Source: Acidimicrobiia bacterium
Lineage (GTDB): Bacteria; Actinomycetota; Acidimicrobiia; IMCC26256; JAOSJM01
Direction: 5' to 3'
DNA: 64,000 bases
NCBI GenBank assembly: GCA_027494165.1
Contig: JAOSJM010000001.1
Location: forward strand, 1,682,001-1,746,000
A program made the position numbers and the translations under genes. Shown here piece by piece: positions 16,498 through 25,434 of the stretch; positions within the stretch are counted from its first letter, which is position 1, and every line of letters begins with the position of its first letter. The notes beneath the pieces are model-generated. The model had not been told where the DNA came from. It did not search any database and saw nothing but the letters and a program-made list of their open reading frames with translations.

Positions 16498-17613
16498 ATG
16501 CTACGGTCGCCGTCCGTGGAGCCGTGGCGGTTCGTCGACCTGGGTGCCGTCGACGCCTTCGAGAACAACGCCCAGATGGCCGTGCTCTCCCGGTCGACGG
16601 CCGAGCGCGGGCGACCCACCCTCCAGACCAGCGTCTGGGGGACGACCCATCTCAACGTGGGCTGGTTCGACGACGTCGACGCCACCCTGGACCTCGCCGC
16701 GTGCGAGCAGCTCGGGATCCAGGTGATCCGCCGGCCGTTCGCGGGAGGGGGCACGGCCTTCTACGACGCAGGGTGCGCCGTGATGTTCGGCGTGCTGTTC
16801 CCCGGGGAGGGCCACGAGGGCCTCGACGCCGAGATCGCCGCGTTCCAGCCGATCGTGCTCGGTGCCCTCGGGCGGATCGGCCTCGGCGAGGTCCGATTCG
16901 AGGGCTCCGCGGACCTCCGGTGGCGTGAGGGCCGCAAGCTCGGCGGTGTCTCGGCGGGTGCCTTCGGGCGGGTCACCAGCGTGGGCGGCTTCCTCAACAT
17001 CCGTCCCCCCGACCTCGACCGCTACCTCCGGGTCGTGCGGGTCCCCGACGAGAAGTTCAAGGACAAGCTCGTCAAGGACATGCGGGAGTACGTCTGCACC
17101 GCCGAGGAGGTGGCCAGGCGGCCGGTCTCCTACGAGGCCTTCCGCGACGCCCTGCTCGCCGCCCTCGCCGACGCCGGGGTGCCGGTCGAGCCCGAGCCGA
17201 TGAGCGACGTCGAGCGGGCCGCCCTGGCCAAGATCAGCAGCCGCATCGCCACCGACGACTCGGTGCGGAGGGTGTCGTCGGGGCGGTTCCGGGCGGAGGC
17301 ACCGGCGGGGACCCGGGTGGGGTTCGGGAACCACAAGGGCCGCAAGCTCTGCCGCGCCGGTGTGGCGGTCGCCCCCGACGGCCGGGTGGTCGCGGCGATG
17401 ATGGCCGGGGACATGCACGTCGCGCCGCCCGACACGCTCGACCGGGTCGCCGAGGCGCTGGCCGGTGCGGACGCGCGGGTCGACGACGACCTGGCCGAGC
17501 GGATCCGGTCGGTCTGGGAGGCCCCCGGCGTCCACCAGGCCGACGCCACGACCGGCGTCACCACCGGCGACCTGCTCGCGGCGGTGCGCAGGGCCGTCGC
17601 CGACGCCGGCTGA
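16498..17613 (+). CDS. Lipoate-protein ligase A (LplA/BPL) family protein
   Basis: A 371-residue protein of the lipoate/biotin ligase superfamily, which attaches or transfers lipoyl groups to carrier domains. IQVIRRPFAGGGTAFYD matches the RRxxGGGxVFHD motif that binds the lipoyl-AMP, and RKLGGVSAGAFG supplies the conserved Lys. The remaining C-terminus (about 150 residues, including GNHKGRKLCRAGVAVAPDGR) is longer than in minimal ligases. The start is uncertain: ATG 16465 overlaps the previous gene; ATG 16498 is used here; GTG 16516 has a TACGGT element 8 bp upstream and could be a leaderless start. Confidence 0.75.
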   Translation: MLRSPSVEPWRFVDLGAVDAFENNAQMAVLSRSTAERGRPTLQTSVWGTTHLNVGWFDDVDATLDLAACEQLGIQVIRRPFAGGGTAFYDAGCAVMFGVLFPGEGHEGLDAEIAAFQPIVLGALGRIGLGEVRFEGSADLRWREGRKLGGVSAGAFGRVTSVGGFLNIRPPDLDRYLRVVRVPDEKFKDKLVKDMREYVCTAEEVARRPVSYEAFRDALLAALADAGVPVEPEPMSDVERAALAKISSRIATDDSVRRVSSGRFRAEAPAGTRVGFGNHKGRKLCRAGVAVAPDGRVVAAMMAGDMHVAPPDTLDRVAEALAGADARVDDDLAERIRSVWEAPGVHQADATTGVTTGDLLAAVRRAVADAG

Positions 17614-17663
17614 GCGGGGCGGGTGCGCCGGCTGGGCACGAGCAGCGCAGGGCAGGAGGAGCC

Positions 17664-18458
17664 GTGGAGATCGCAGGCTCGACCATCCTGGTCACCGGGG
17701 CGTCGTCGGGGATCGGGGCGGAGCTGGCGCCCCAGCTCGCCGCTCGCGGCGCGACGGTGGGGATCGTCGCCCGCCGGCGCGACCGCCTCGAGCAGGTCCT
17801 GGAGCGCTGCCGCGAGCACGCGCCCGGCTCGCGGGCCTGGGTCGTCGACCTCTCCGATCTGGACGCGGCCGAGCAGGTGGTGCGCGACGCCTGGCAGGCC
17901 TTCGGCCACCTCGACTGCCTCGTGAACAACGCCGCCATGGGCAAGCGCAAGCACGTCACCGACCTGACCGCGGCCGAGCTCGACGAGGTGATGCGGCTCG
18001 ACTTCGCCTCGCCGGTCCGAATGGCGATGACCGCCCTCCCCCGGATGCTCGAGCGCGGATCGGGCCTCATCGTGAACGTCGGCAGTCCCGCCGGCCGCTT
18101 CGGGATCGTCCACGAGTCGGCGTACTGCGCCGCGAAGTTCGCCCTGAGCGGGTGGAGCGAGGCGGCGGCGATGGACCTCGCCGACACCGGCGTGCGGGTC
18201 AAGCTCGTGCTCCCGGGTGCGATCGCCACCGAGATCTGGGAGCGCCGGCCCGGCGAGCTGCCAGGGCTCGTCGAAGGGCCGTTCACGCCCGCCGACGAGT
18301 GCGCGGCCGGCATCATCGAGGCCATCGAGTCCCCCGCGTTCGAGCACTACGTCCCCGACCTCAAGGACGTCGTCGTCCACAAGACCGGCGACGTCGAGGG
18401 GTTCATCGAGGTGATGGCGGCGATGGCCCGCGCCGCTCGCGAGGCCCGGCGGATCTGA
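17664..18458 (+). CDS. Short-chain dehydrogenase/reductase (SDR)
   Basis: A 264-residue classical SDR that would oxidise or reduce an alcohol or ketone with NAD(P)(H). The Rossmann motif is TILVTGASSGIGAELA, followed by VARRRDRLEQ (Arg residues after strand 2 favour NADPH), LVNNAAMGKRK, the catalytic Ser in IVNVGSPAGRFG and YCAAKFALSG (YxxxK). The GTG at 17664 follows GCAGGAGGAGCC at good spacing. Substrate not predictable. Confidence 0.9.
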   Translation: MEIAGSTILVTGASSGIGAELAPQLAARGATVGIVARRRDRLEQVLERCREHAPGSRAWVVDLSDLDAAEQVVRDAWQAFGHLDCLVNNAAMGKRKHVTDLTAAELDEVMRLDFASPVRMAMTALPRMLERGSGLIVNVGSPAGRFGIVHESAYCAAKFALSGWSEAAAMDLADTGVRVKLVLPGAIATEIWERRPGELPGLVEGPFTPADECAAGIIEAIESPAFEHYVPDLKDVVVHKTGDVEGFIEVMAAMARAAREARRI

Positions 18459-18460
18459 GG

Positions 18461-18486
18461 CGACGGGCCCTCCGCGCGGGCCGTCG
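18461..18486. terminator. Bidirectional hairpin terminator
   Basis: CGACGGGCCC (18461-18470) pairs with GGGCCGTCG (18478-18486) with one bulge and a 7-base loop. It sits between the convergent SDR and VIT1-type genes. Confidence 0.6.
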
Positions 18487-18497
18487 GGGGCGCCGGA

Positions 18498-19244
18498 TCA
18501 GCTCAGCTGGTCGTAGGCCCGGCCCACGCCGAAGCTGACCGCGGCGCCGATCAAGGCGATGGCGAGGTTCTCGAGGCCGCTCCGCAGCGGGGAGCCGCGC
18601 GTGGCCCGGGTCTTCGCGGCCCCGACGGCGAACAGCGCCACCGACGTGGCCACGGCGGCGGCGAGGAGCGCCGGGCCCGGTTCGGACATGACGGCGAAGG
18701 GCAGGACCGCGGGGACCGATCCGACGACGAAGACGAGCCCGGACACGATCATGGCCGTCACGGGTGACCGGCGCGCCCGCTCGACCACCCCGAACTCGAT
18801 CGCCATCTTGAGCCGGAGCAGCGCGTCGTCGTTGGACGCGAACGCTCCCGCGACCCGCTCGACCTGCGGGTCCTCGAGCCCCATGTCACGGAGCATCTCG
18901 GCGAGCTCGCGCATCTCGTAGTCGCGGAACTGGCGGAGGTGGACCTTCTCGAGCTCCGCCTCGCCCGTCAGGACCTCCTCCTGGGACTTGGTGGCGAGGT
19001 ACTCCCCTGAGGCCATCGAGATGGCGCCGGCGACCGCCCCCGCGAGGCCGGCGAGGAACACGTCGTTGGCGTCGAAGCCGCCCCCGACCACACCGGCGAC
19101 GAGCAGGAAGATCGACACCAGGCCGTCGTTGACCGCGAGGACCACGTCGCGGACGTACTGCCGCCCGGGCCCCTGGTGCCGCAACGCCGGAGGGATCTCC
19201 CTCGGCGGGCGAGGAGTCGTGGGAGAGGACGTCTCGGGCTCCAC
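18498..19244 (-). CDS. VIT1/CCC1-family Fe2+/Mn2+ transporter
   Basis: A 248-residue membrane transporter. Features are YVRDVVLAVNDGLVSIFLLV, then AGAISMASGEYLATKSQEEV, which is the hallmark of the family, a charged cytosolic metal-binding helical segment (QEEVLTGEAELEKVHLRQF and REL..LRDMG), and three C-terminal membrane helices (MIVSGLVFVVGSVPAVLPFA, ALLAAAVATSVALFAVG, LENLAIALIGAAVSFGVG). The GTG at 19244 is the best start; upstream codons lack coding character. Its length and segment order are usual. It would move ferrous iron or manganese out of the cytoplasm. Confidence 0.88.
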   Translation of the reverse strand: MEPETSSPTTPRPPREIPPALRHQGPGRQYVRDVVLAVNDGLVSIFLLVAGVVGGGFDANDVFLAGLAGAVAGAISMASGEYLATKSQEEVLTGEAELEKVHLRQFRDYEMRELAEMLRDMGLEDPQVERVAGAFASNDDALLRLKMAIEFGVVERARRSPVTAMIVSGLVFVVGSVPAVLPFAVMSEPGPALLAAAVATSVALFAVGAAKTRATRGSPLRSGLENLAIALIGAAVSFGVGRAYDQLS

Positions 19245-19333
19245 GCACCGCAGTGTACGGGCGGCCCGCACGGGCTCCCGGGCGAGCCGGCACGCTCCGG
19301 TACCCTGGGACGGCGCCGTGGGGAGGGGGGATC

Positions 19334-20572
19334 GTGAAGGCACTGGTGTTCGGCGTCGAACCGGAGCCCCCGGCCGCTCACGTCCCGGAGCACCCCCTGC
19401 TGGCCAACCTGGCCCGCACGCCCGCGGGCCTCCGGGACCTCCCGCCGCCCGGGCTCCTCGGCCCCGACTGGGTCGTGCTGGCGACCCGGCTCACCGGCAT
19501 CTGCGGGTCCGACACCAAGCAGGTGCTCATGGACACCGGCGGCGACTCCTCGGACTTCGCCCTGACGGCTTTCCTCTCGTTCCCCCAGGTCCTCGGCCAC
19601 GAGGTCGTCGCCGACGTCCTCGAGATCGGGCCCGAGGCCGAGGGAGTCGAGATCGGCCAGCGGGTCGTGCTCGACTGCTGGCTCTCCTGCGGCCCGCGCG
19701 GGATCGACCCGCCCTGCCCGGCGTGCCGGGCCGGGGACCTCTCGCTGTGCTGGAGCTTCGCCGACGGGCGGCTCGCCCCGGGGATCCACACGGGCAACTC
19801 GGCCGACGCGACGGGCGGGTTCGCCGAGCTGCTCCCGGCCCACTGCTCCATGGCGGTGCCGGTGCCCGACCCGATCCCCGACGAGGTGGCGGTCCTCGCC
19901 GACCCCTTCGCCGTCTCCCTCCACGCCGTCACCCGCAACCCCCCACCGGCTGGGGGCCGGGTCGTCGTCTGGGGGGCCGGTGCCCTGGGGCTCACGACCG
20001 TCGCCGTCCTCTCGGCCCTGTACCCGGGCGTGGAGGTGGCCGTGGTGGCCCGCCACCCCGCCCAGCAGGAGCTGGCCCGCCGGTTCGGGGCCGCGCTGGT
20101 GGTCCCCTCGGAGCAGCCCGCCGAGCAGCTCGTGGTGACGCTCGCCGACTGGTCGGGGGGCGTGCTCCGCCAGCCGTGGAAGGGCCTCCCCCTCGCCCAC
20201 CCGGCCCACGTCGACGTCGTGTACGACACGATCGGCGCCCCGGCCACCGTCGAGGCGGCGCTACGGGTCGTCGCGGCGCGAGGGTCGATCGTGGTGGCGG
20301 GCGTCCACGCCCCGGCCCGCTTCGACTGGTCGCCGTGGTACTTCAAGGAGGCCCGCCTCGTAGGGTCGAACGCCTTCGGGGTCGAGGAGGTCGAGGGGGT
20401 GCGCAAGCACGCCATCGAGCACTACCTGGACCTGGTGGGATCCGGGCGGGTCGACGTCGCCGCCCTGCTCACCCACACCTTCCCCCTCGAGCGGTGGCGG
20501 GAGGCGTTCGCCGCCCTCGCCCGCCAGGACGAGTCGGGCGCGGTGAAGGTGGCCTTCGACCTGCGCGACTGA
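19334..20572 (+). CDS. Zinc-dependent alcohol dehydrogenase (MDR family)
   Basis: A 412-residue medium-chain dehydrogenase. Catalytic zinc residues appear in LTGICGSDTKQ and FPQVLGHEVVADV; structural zinc Cys are in PPCPACRAGDLSLC. The Rossmann motif is VVVWGAGALGLTT. The GTG at 19334 follows GGGAGGGGGG at suitable spacing. At 412 residues it is longer than the usual 340-380, mainly from an N-terminal extension (ALVFGVEPEPPAAHVPEH). It stands alone between divergent and codirectional neighbours; substrate unknown. Confidence 0.88.
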   Translation: MKALVFGVEPEPPAAHVPEHPLLANLARTPAGLRDLPPPGLLGPDWVVLATRLTGICGSDTKQVLMDTGGDSSDFALTAFLSFPQVLGHEVVADVLEIGPEAEGVEIGQRVVLDCWLSCGPRGIDPPCPACRAGDLSLCWSFADGRLAPGIHTGNSADATGGFAELLPAHCSMAVPVPDPIPDEVAVLADPFAVSLHAVTRNPPPAGGRVVVWGAGALGLTTVAVLSALYPGVEVAVVARHPAQQELARRFGAALVVPSEQPAEQLVVTLADWSGGVLRQPWKGLPLAHPAHVDVVYDTIGAPATVEAALRVVAARGSIVVAGVHAPARFDWSPWYFKEARLVGSNAFGVEEVEGVRKHAIEHYLDLVGSGRVDVAALLTHTFPLERWREAFAALARQDESGAVKVAFDLRD

Positions 20573-20620
20573 CCGCCATGGGACCACCGGGTGGCTGGCG
20601 GGGACGCGACGACCCCCCGG

Positions 20621-20633
20621 TACGCTGCCCGCC
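20621..20633 (+). promoter_or_regulatory. -10 element TACGCT placed for leaderless initiation
   Basis: TACGCT (20621-20626) lies 7 bp before the ATG at 20634, and no ribosome site is present. The same TASNCT-N6/7-start arrangement is seen at 22641, 30906, 33505 and 50441, as expected for leaderless mRNAs in actinobacteria. Confidence 0.55.
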
Positions 20634-21359
20634 ATGACCGAGCGCCTCTTCTTCCGCCAGCTGCTCGCCGGCCGCGACTTCGCGACCGGCGACCCCGTCG
20701 CCCGCCAGATGGTGAACTTCGCCTACCTGATCGGCGACCGGGAGACCGGCGACGCGGTGATCGTCGACCCCGCCTACGGGGTGGCCGACCTGGTCGAGGC
20801 GGTCGCGGGCGAGGGATTGCGGGTCACGGGGGTCCTGGCCACCCACTGGCACCCCGACCACCTCGGCGGGGACCTGATGGGCTACACGATCCAGGGGGTC
20901 CGGGAGCTCGTCGCGCTCGAAGGCGTCGAGGCCCGGGTCCACGTCCAGCGCGACGAGGCCGAGTGGGTGAAGCGCTGGACCGGACTGTCCGACTCCGACC
21001 TCGCGCTCCACGACAGCGGCGACACGGTGATGGTGGGCGACATCCCCGTCGTCCTCCTCCACACGCCCGGGCACACGCCGGGGAGCCAGTGCTTCCTGCT
21101 CGACGGGAAGCTCGTCGCCGGGGACACGCTGTTCCTCGACGGCTGCGGCCGGACCGACCTCCCGGGCGGGGATCCCGAGGCGATGTACGAGAGCCTCACG
21201 CAGCGACTCGCCCGGATCCCCGACGACACCGTCCTGTACCCCGGGCACCTCTACTCCCCCGAGCCGTCGGCGACCCTGGGCGAGACCCGGCAGCGCAACT
21301 ACGTGTTCCGCCTCCGGAGCCTCGACCAGTGGATGGCGATGTTCGGGAACCCGTTCTGA
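20634..21359 (+). CDS. MBL-fold hydrolase (glyoxalase II / persulfide dioxygenase-like)
   Basis: A 241-residue metallo-beta-lactamase-fold protein. Metal ligands appear in order: LATHWHPDHLGG (HxHxDH), LLHTPGHTPGSQCFL (His), GDTLFLDGCGRTDLPGG (Asp), YPGHLYSP (His). The segment GDTLFLDGCGRTDLPGG resembles that of ETHE1-type persulfide dioxygenases and glyoxalase II. Length is normal for a single-domain member. It is probably translated from a leaderless message. Which of the two activities applies cannot be decided here. Confidence 0.85.
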   Translation: MTERLFFRQLLAGRDFATGDPVARQMVNFAYLIGDRETGDAVIVDPAYGVADLVEAVAGEGLRVTGVLATHWHPDHLGGDLMGYTIQGVRELVALEGVEARVHVQRDEAEWVKRWTGLSDSDLALHDSGDTVMVGDIPVVLLHTPGHTPGSQCFLLDGKLVAGDTLFLDGCGRTDLPGGDPEAMYESLTQRLARIPDDTVLYPGHLYSPEPSATLGETRQRNYVFRLRSLDQWMAMFGNPF

Positions 21360-21400
21360 CCTGGACCTCCAGGGCCCCCGGTTCTGGGGTGGCGGCCGAG

Positions 21401-22579
21401 TCACGCCGGGTCGAAGAGCACGGGCAGCGAGGAGGGCCCCCGGAAGAAGAACCCCTCGACCGTCGGCGGCGGCGCGTCCGGGTCGGGCCGCAGGTTCGGG
21501 AGCCGCCCGAGGACGGCGGCGAGGCCCACCCGGAGCTCGAGGCGGGCCAGGTGCATCCCGAGGCACTGGTGCGGCCCCGTCCCGAAGGCGAGGTGCTGCC
21601 GGGGCGGGCGGTCGAGGCTCCACTCCTCCGGCTCCGGGAATCGGGCCTCGTCGTGGTCGGCCGAACCGGTGAGGACGGTCACGGGCGACCCGGCCGGGAT
21701 CGGGCACCCGGCGACCTCGACGTCCCGGGTGGCGATGCGGCTCACCATCGTCACCGAGGTCTCCCAGCGCAGGGTCTCCTCGATGACCCGGTGCAGCACG
21801 TCGGGGTCGGCGGCGGCCCGGGCGAGGACCTGGGGATGGGTGAGCAGCGCGACGAGGCAGCTCCCCATGACCCGGAAGGTGGTCTCGGCACCGGCCGGCA
21901 GCAGCAGCCGCAGGAAGCCGTAGATGCGCTCGTCGGTGAGGCGCTCGCCCTCGATCTCGGCCGTCACCAGCTCGCTGACGAGGTCGCCGCGAGGCTCCCG
22001 CCGGCGGGCCTCGACGATCGGCTCCAGGTAGTCGCGCATGGCCCGCGACGCCGCCAGGCCCCGCTCGGGGTCGAGCGGACCGGAGTTGACGTCCTCGGCC
22101 CAGGCCATGAACCGGTCGTGGTCATCGAGCGGGACCCCGACGATGCCGGCGATGACCTGCACCGGGTACCGGCTGGTGACGTCGCGCACGAGATCGGCCC
22201 GTCCCAGGGGAGCGATCCGGTCGAGCAGGCCGTCAACGATCGGGACCATGAGCTCGCGCTCCCAGCGCTCGATCGAGCTGGCCCGGAAGGCGTGGGCGAC
22301 GAGGTCGCGGTAGTGGCGGTGCTCCGGCCCGTCGAGGGCCAGGATGAGCTCGCCCATGTACCTCCCGATGACCTCTCCGTTGATGGAGGAGGAGAAGGCC
22401 TCCCAGTCGCGCAGCACGCGCTCCGCGTCCGCGAACCGGGTGACGTGGAAGCTGGGTCGCCCGTCGAAGCCCGAGTCGTCGTAGCGCAGGACCGGGCACT
22501 CGGCCCGGGCCCGGGCCCACATCGGGTAGGGCTGGCTCATCGCGTGGTCGAGCCGTCCCCCGAGCTGCTCGCCGCCCAT
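21401..22579 (-). CDS. Cytochrome P450
   Basis: A 392-residue soluble bacterial P450 that would hydroxylate a hydrophobic substrate. The I-helix is LLLPAGAETTFRVMG (oxygen-binding Thr), the K-helix ExxR is in VIEETLRWE, and the haem loop is HLAFGTGPHQCLGMHLARLE with the axial Cys. The ATG at 22579 follows GGGGGGACC. It is divergent from an ACAD gene; the CTGAC operator at 22623 lies between them. In actinobacteria such pairs often belong to steroid or terpenoid catabolism, but the substrate is not shown. Confidence 0.92.
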   Translation of the reverse strand: MGGEQLGGRLDHAMSQPYPMWARARAECPVLRYDDSGFDGRPSFHVTRFADAERVLRDWEAFSSSINGEVIGRYMGELILALDGPEHRHYRDLVAHAFRASSIERWERELMVPIVDGLLDRIAPLGRADLVRDVTSRYPVQVIAGIVGVPLDDHDRFMAWAEDVNSGPLDPERGLAASRAMRDYLEPIVEARRREPRGDLVSELVTAEIEGERLTDERIYGFLRLLLPAGAETTFRVMGSCLVALLTHPQVLARAAADPDVLHRVIEETLRWETSVTMVSRIATRDVEVAGCPIPAGSPVTVLTGSADHDEARFPEPEEWSLDRPPRQHLAFGTGPHQCLGMHLARLELRVGLAAVLGRLPNLRPDPDAPPPTVEGFFFRGPSSLPVLFDPA

Positions 22580-22622
22580 GCGGTCCCCCCGTGTCGAGCA
22601 CCTGCCGACACCGTAGCCATCC

Positions 22623-22638
22623 CTGACTAGGCTGTCAG
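22623..22638 (+). promoter_or_regulatory. CTGAC-N6-GTCAG operator overlapping a -10 element
   Basis: CTGACTAGGCTGTCAG is a perfect 5-bp-arm inverted repeat. Its 6-bp centre, TAGGCT, is itself in the position of a -10 element, 7 bp before the ATG at 22641. A bound repressor would cover the promoter of the ACAD gene. Related sites lie at 30920, 33458, 50392 and 52616. Confidence 0.7.
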
Positions 22639-22640
22639 CC

Positions 22641-23854
22641 ATGGGCGGGACGGGCGTCGACCCCTTCGCGGAGCACGAGGACCAGCAGGCCCTGCGCAAG
22701 CTCGCCCGCGACGTCGCCGAGCGCGAGCTGGCCCCCGGGCTCGCCACTGGGACGAGACCGAGGAGTTCCCCCACGACTCCTGGGACGCGCTCCGGCGGGC
22801 CGACCTCCTCGGCATCACCGTCGACGAGCGCTACGGCGGCCTGGGCATGGGCGACGTCGAGGCGGCCATCGTGCTCGAGGAGCTCGCCCGCGCCGACGTG
22901 TCGAGCGCGATCCTCGCCCAGCTCGTCTTCAACGGGCCCCCGCGCGCCATCCAGCACCTCGGCAGCGAGGCGCTCAAGGAGCGGTGGCTGCCCCTCGCCG
23001 CCTCGGGCGAGGGGCTCTTCTGCATCGGGATCAGCGAGACCGAGGCCGGCTCGGCTGTCACCCACATGCGGGCCCGTCTCGAGCCCGACGGCGCCGGCTA
23101 CCGGCTCAACGCCTACAAGAACTACGTGACCGGCGGCCACAAGTCCCGGGCCTGCCTGGTCTGGTGCCGCTTCCCGGGGAGCGAGGGCGCCAGGGGCATC
23201 GGCGCCGTCGTCGTCGACCTCGAGTCCGACGGGGTCTCGGTGGCCGGAACCCACGTGAAGATGGGGCTGCGCGGCACCAGCGAGGCCGAGCTGGCCTTCG
23301 ACGACGTCTCCGTGGCCCCCGAGGACGTGCTCGTCGCCGGCGACCCGTCGAACAGCGACGCCTTCAAGGCGCTCATCTCCCACATCAACCACGAGCGGTG
23401 CGGGAACGCCGCCATGTGCGTCGGCGCGGCGCAGGGCGCCCTCGAGTACGCGGTCGAGTACATGAACGAGCGGGTCGTCGGCGGGAAGCCGCTGGCCGAG
23501 CTCCAGGGCCTCCAGTGGAAGGTGGCCGACATGGCCACCCAACTCGAGGCGGCCCGCCTCCTGCTGTACCGGGCCGTGCACCTGGCCGGTCCGGACGGCA
23601 CCCCGCCGGCGCTCGAGACGGCGATGGCGAAGACGGCGGCGAACCTGGCGGCCAAGCTCGTGTGCGACGAGGCCATCCAGCTCCTCGGGGGCTACGGGTT
23701 CAGCCGCGAGTACCCGGTCGAGAGGGTCTACCGCGACATCCGCGGCCTGTGCATCGGCGCCGGCACCGTCGAGGTGCAGCGCAACCTCGTCGGCTCCCAG
23801 GTCCTCCGGGGGCGCACCACCGTGAGCCCGGGCTGGCGGAGGCCGGTCCGCTGA
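22641..23854 (+). CDS. Acyl-CoA dehydrogenase; one frameshift
   Basis: An FAD-dependent acyl-CoA dehydrogenase that would introduce the alpha-beta double bond in an acyl-CoA. The frame breaks near 22738; one lost C joins AERELAP to RARHWDETEEFPHDSW. Family features: ERYGGLGMGDVEAAIVLEEL, CIGISETEAGSAVTHM, LNAYKNYVTGGHKS and GGYGFSREYPVERVYRD. The short-chain-enzyme Glu is Ala here (IGAGTVEVQR). An IVD-like Glu in SHINHERCGNA is the probable base. Intact length would be about 404 residues. It shares its promoter region with the P450 and is followed 10 bp later by an acyl-CoA synthetase. Confidence 0.88.
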
Positions 23855-23864
23855 GCCACCCCTC

Positions 23865-25406
23865 GTGAGCCTGCGCCCCACCTACGAGCACCCCCGAGCG
23901 CGCGACTACCGCCGCCAGGGTGGCCCCTGGGACGTGGCGCCCCTCGACGACCTGCTCCGCGCCGCCCGCCTCCCCGGCGATCAGCCCGTGCTCGTGGACG
24001 GCGACGTGCGCCTCGACGCCCGACGGCTCGAGACGTGGGTCGCCGCGTTGGCCGGTGGCCTGCGCGCGGCCGGGGTCCGCCGGCGCGACGTCGTGGCCTG
24101 GCAGCTCCCCAACTGGTACGAGGCCGTGATCCTCTACCGGGCGTGCTGGCGGCTGGGCGCGGTCGCGGCCCCGATCCACCACCACGCCGGGCCCGGCGAG
24201 GTCGGCGCGGTGCTCGACGCCGTCGAGCCCAGGGTCGTGCTCGCCGGCCCCGACCTACCACTGCGCGACGTCGAGGGGGCCGTCGGCGTCCGGGGCGCCG
24301 GGGCCGGGTTCCACCGCCTCCTCGGCGAGCCGGTGACGGCGTCGGCCGGCCGGGCGAGCGACCTCGCCGTCGTGCTCTTCACCGCCGGCTCGACGGGCGG
24401 GCCCAAGGCGGTGCTCCACACCCAGCGGGGCCTCGCCTACAAGGGTCGCCTCATGGGAAGGGTGCACTCGCTGACCCGCGGCGACGCGGTGCTCATGCCC
24501 GCGCCGCTCGCCCACGTGTCCGGACTGCTCAACGGCGTGCTGGTCCCCGGGCTCCGCCCCATGCGGTCGGTGCTCATGGACCGCTGGGACACCGGCCGGG
24601 CGCTGCGCCTCGTCGAGCGCGAGCAGATCACGTTCATGGTCGGGCCGCCCACGTTCTTCACCGGGCTCATGGGCGCCGGCGACCTCACTCCCGAGCGCGT
24701 CTCGAGCCTGCGCCTCGTGTCGAGCGGCGGCGCCGGGGTCAGCCCGGCGTTCGTGCAGCGAGCGAGCGCGACGCTCGACTGCCGGGTGAAGCGCACCTAC
24801 GGCTCGACCGAGGCCCCGACCGTGGCCACCAGCCGCCCACGCGACCCCGAGGAAGCCGCTCGGACCACCGACGGCCGGTCGACGGGAGACGCCGAGTTGC
24901 GGGTGGTCGACCCCACGACCGGCCGGGACCGGCCCCCGGGCGAGCCCGGTGAGCTGTGGCTCCGGGGCCCGGAGCTGTTCGTGGGCTACGCCGACCCTGC
25001 CCCGACGAGGGCCGCGCTCACCAAGGGCTGGTTCCGCACCGGCGACCTCGCCACGCTCGACGGCGACGGCTGGGTGACGATCGTCGGTCGCCTGAAGGAC
25101 GTCATCATCCGGGGCGGGGAGAACGTCGCCGTCGCGGAGGTCGAGGCGGTGCTCGAGGCCCATCCGGCCGTCCGCCAGGCCGTCGCGGTCGGCGTCCCCG
25201 ACGAGCGGCTCGGCGAGCGGGTCTGCGCGTTCGTGGTGTCCGGCGACTCCTTCGACCTCGAGGCGTGCCGGGCCTGGTTCGAAGCCCGGGGCGTCGCCCG
25301 CTTCAAGACGCCCGAGCGGGTGGTGCGCCTCGACGAGCTGCCGACGCTCGCGGCGGGCAAGGTCGACCGGGCGGCGCTGCGGCGACTGGCGGCCCGTCGC
25401 TCCTGA
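23865..25406 (+). CDS. Acyl-CoA synthetase (AMP-binding)
   Basis: A 513-residue acid-CoA ligase of the adenylate-forming superfamily. Motifs: VLFTAGSTGGPKAVLHTQRG, RTYGSTEAPTVATS, GWFRTGDLATLDGDGWVTIV, GRLKDVIIRGGENVAVAEVE and the C-terminal Lys in TLAAGKVDRAALR. The GTG at 23865 lies 10 bp after the ACAD stop, so the two are likely cotranscribed under the CTGAC operator. It would activate the acid that the ACAD then oxidises; chain type unknown. Confidence 0.9.
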   Translation: MSLRPTYEHPRARDYRRQGGPWDVAPLDDLLRAARLPGDQPVLVDGDVRLDARRLETWVAALAGGLRAAGVRRRDVVAWQLPNWYEAVILYRACWRLGAVAAPIHHHAGPGEVGAVLDAVEPRVVLAGPDLPLRDVEGAVGVRGAGAGFHRLLGEPVTASAGRASDLAVVLFTAGSTGGPKAVLHTQRGLAYKGRLMGRVHSLTRGDAVLMPAPLAHVSGLLNGVLVPGLRPMRSVLMDRWDTGRALRLVEREQITFMVGPPTFFTGLMGAGDLTPERVSSLRLVSSGGAGVSPAFVQRASATLDCRVKRTYGSTEAPTVATSRPRDPEEAARTTDGRSTGDAELRVVDPTTGRDRPPGEPGELWLRGPELFVGYADPAPTRAALTKGWFRTGDLATLDGDGWVTIVGRLKDVIIRGGENVAVAEVEAVLEAHPAVRQAVAVGVPDERLGERVCAFVVSGDSFDLEACRAWFEARGVARFKTPERVVRLDELPTLAAGKVDRAALRRLAARRS

Positions 25407-25409
25407 ACC

Positions 25410-25434
25410 GGGCCCCGGCCCCGAGGCCGGGCCC
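25410..25434. terminator. Bidirectional hairpin terminator
   Basis: GGGCCCCGGCC (25410-25420) pairs with GGCCGGGCCC (25425-25434) with one bulged C and a 4-base loop. It fills the gap between the convergent acyl-CoA synthetase and the TIGR03083-like gene. Confidence 0.7.
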
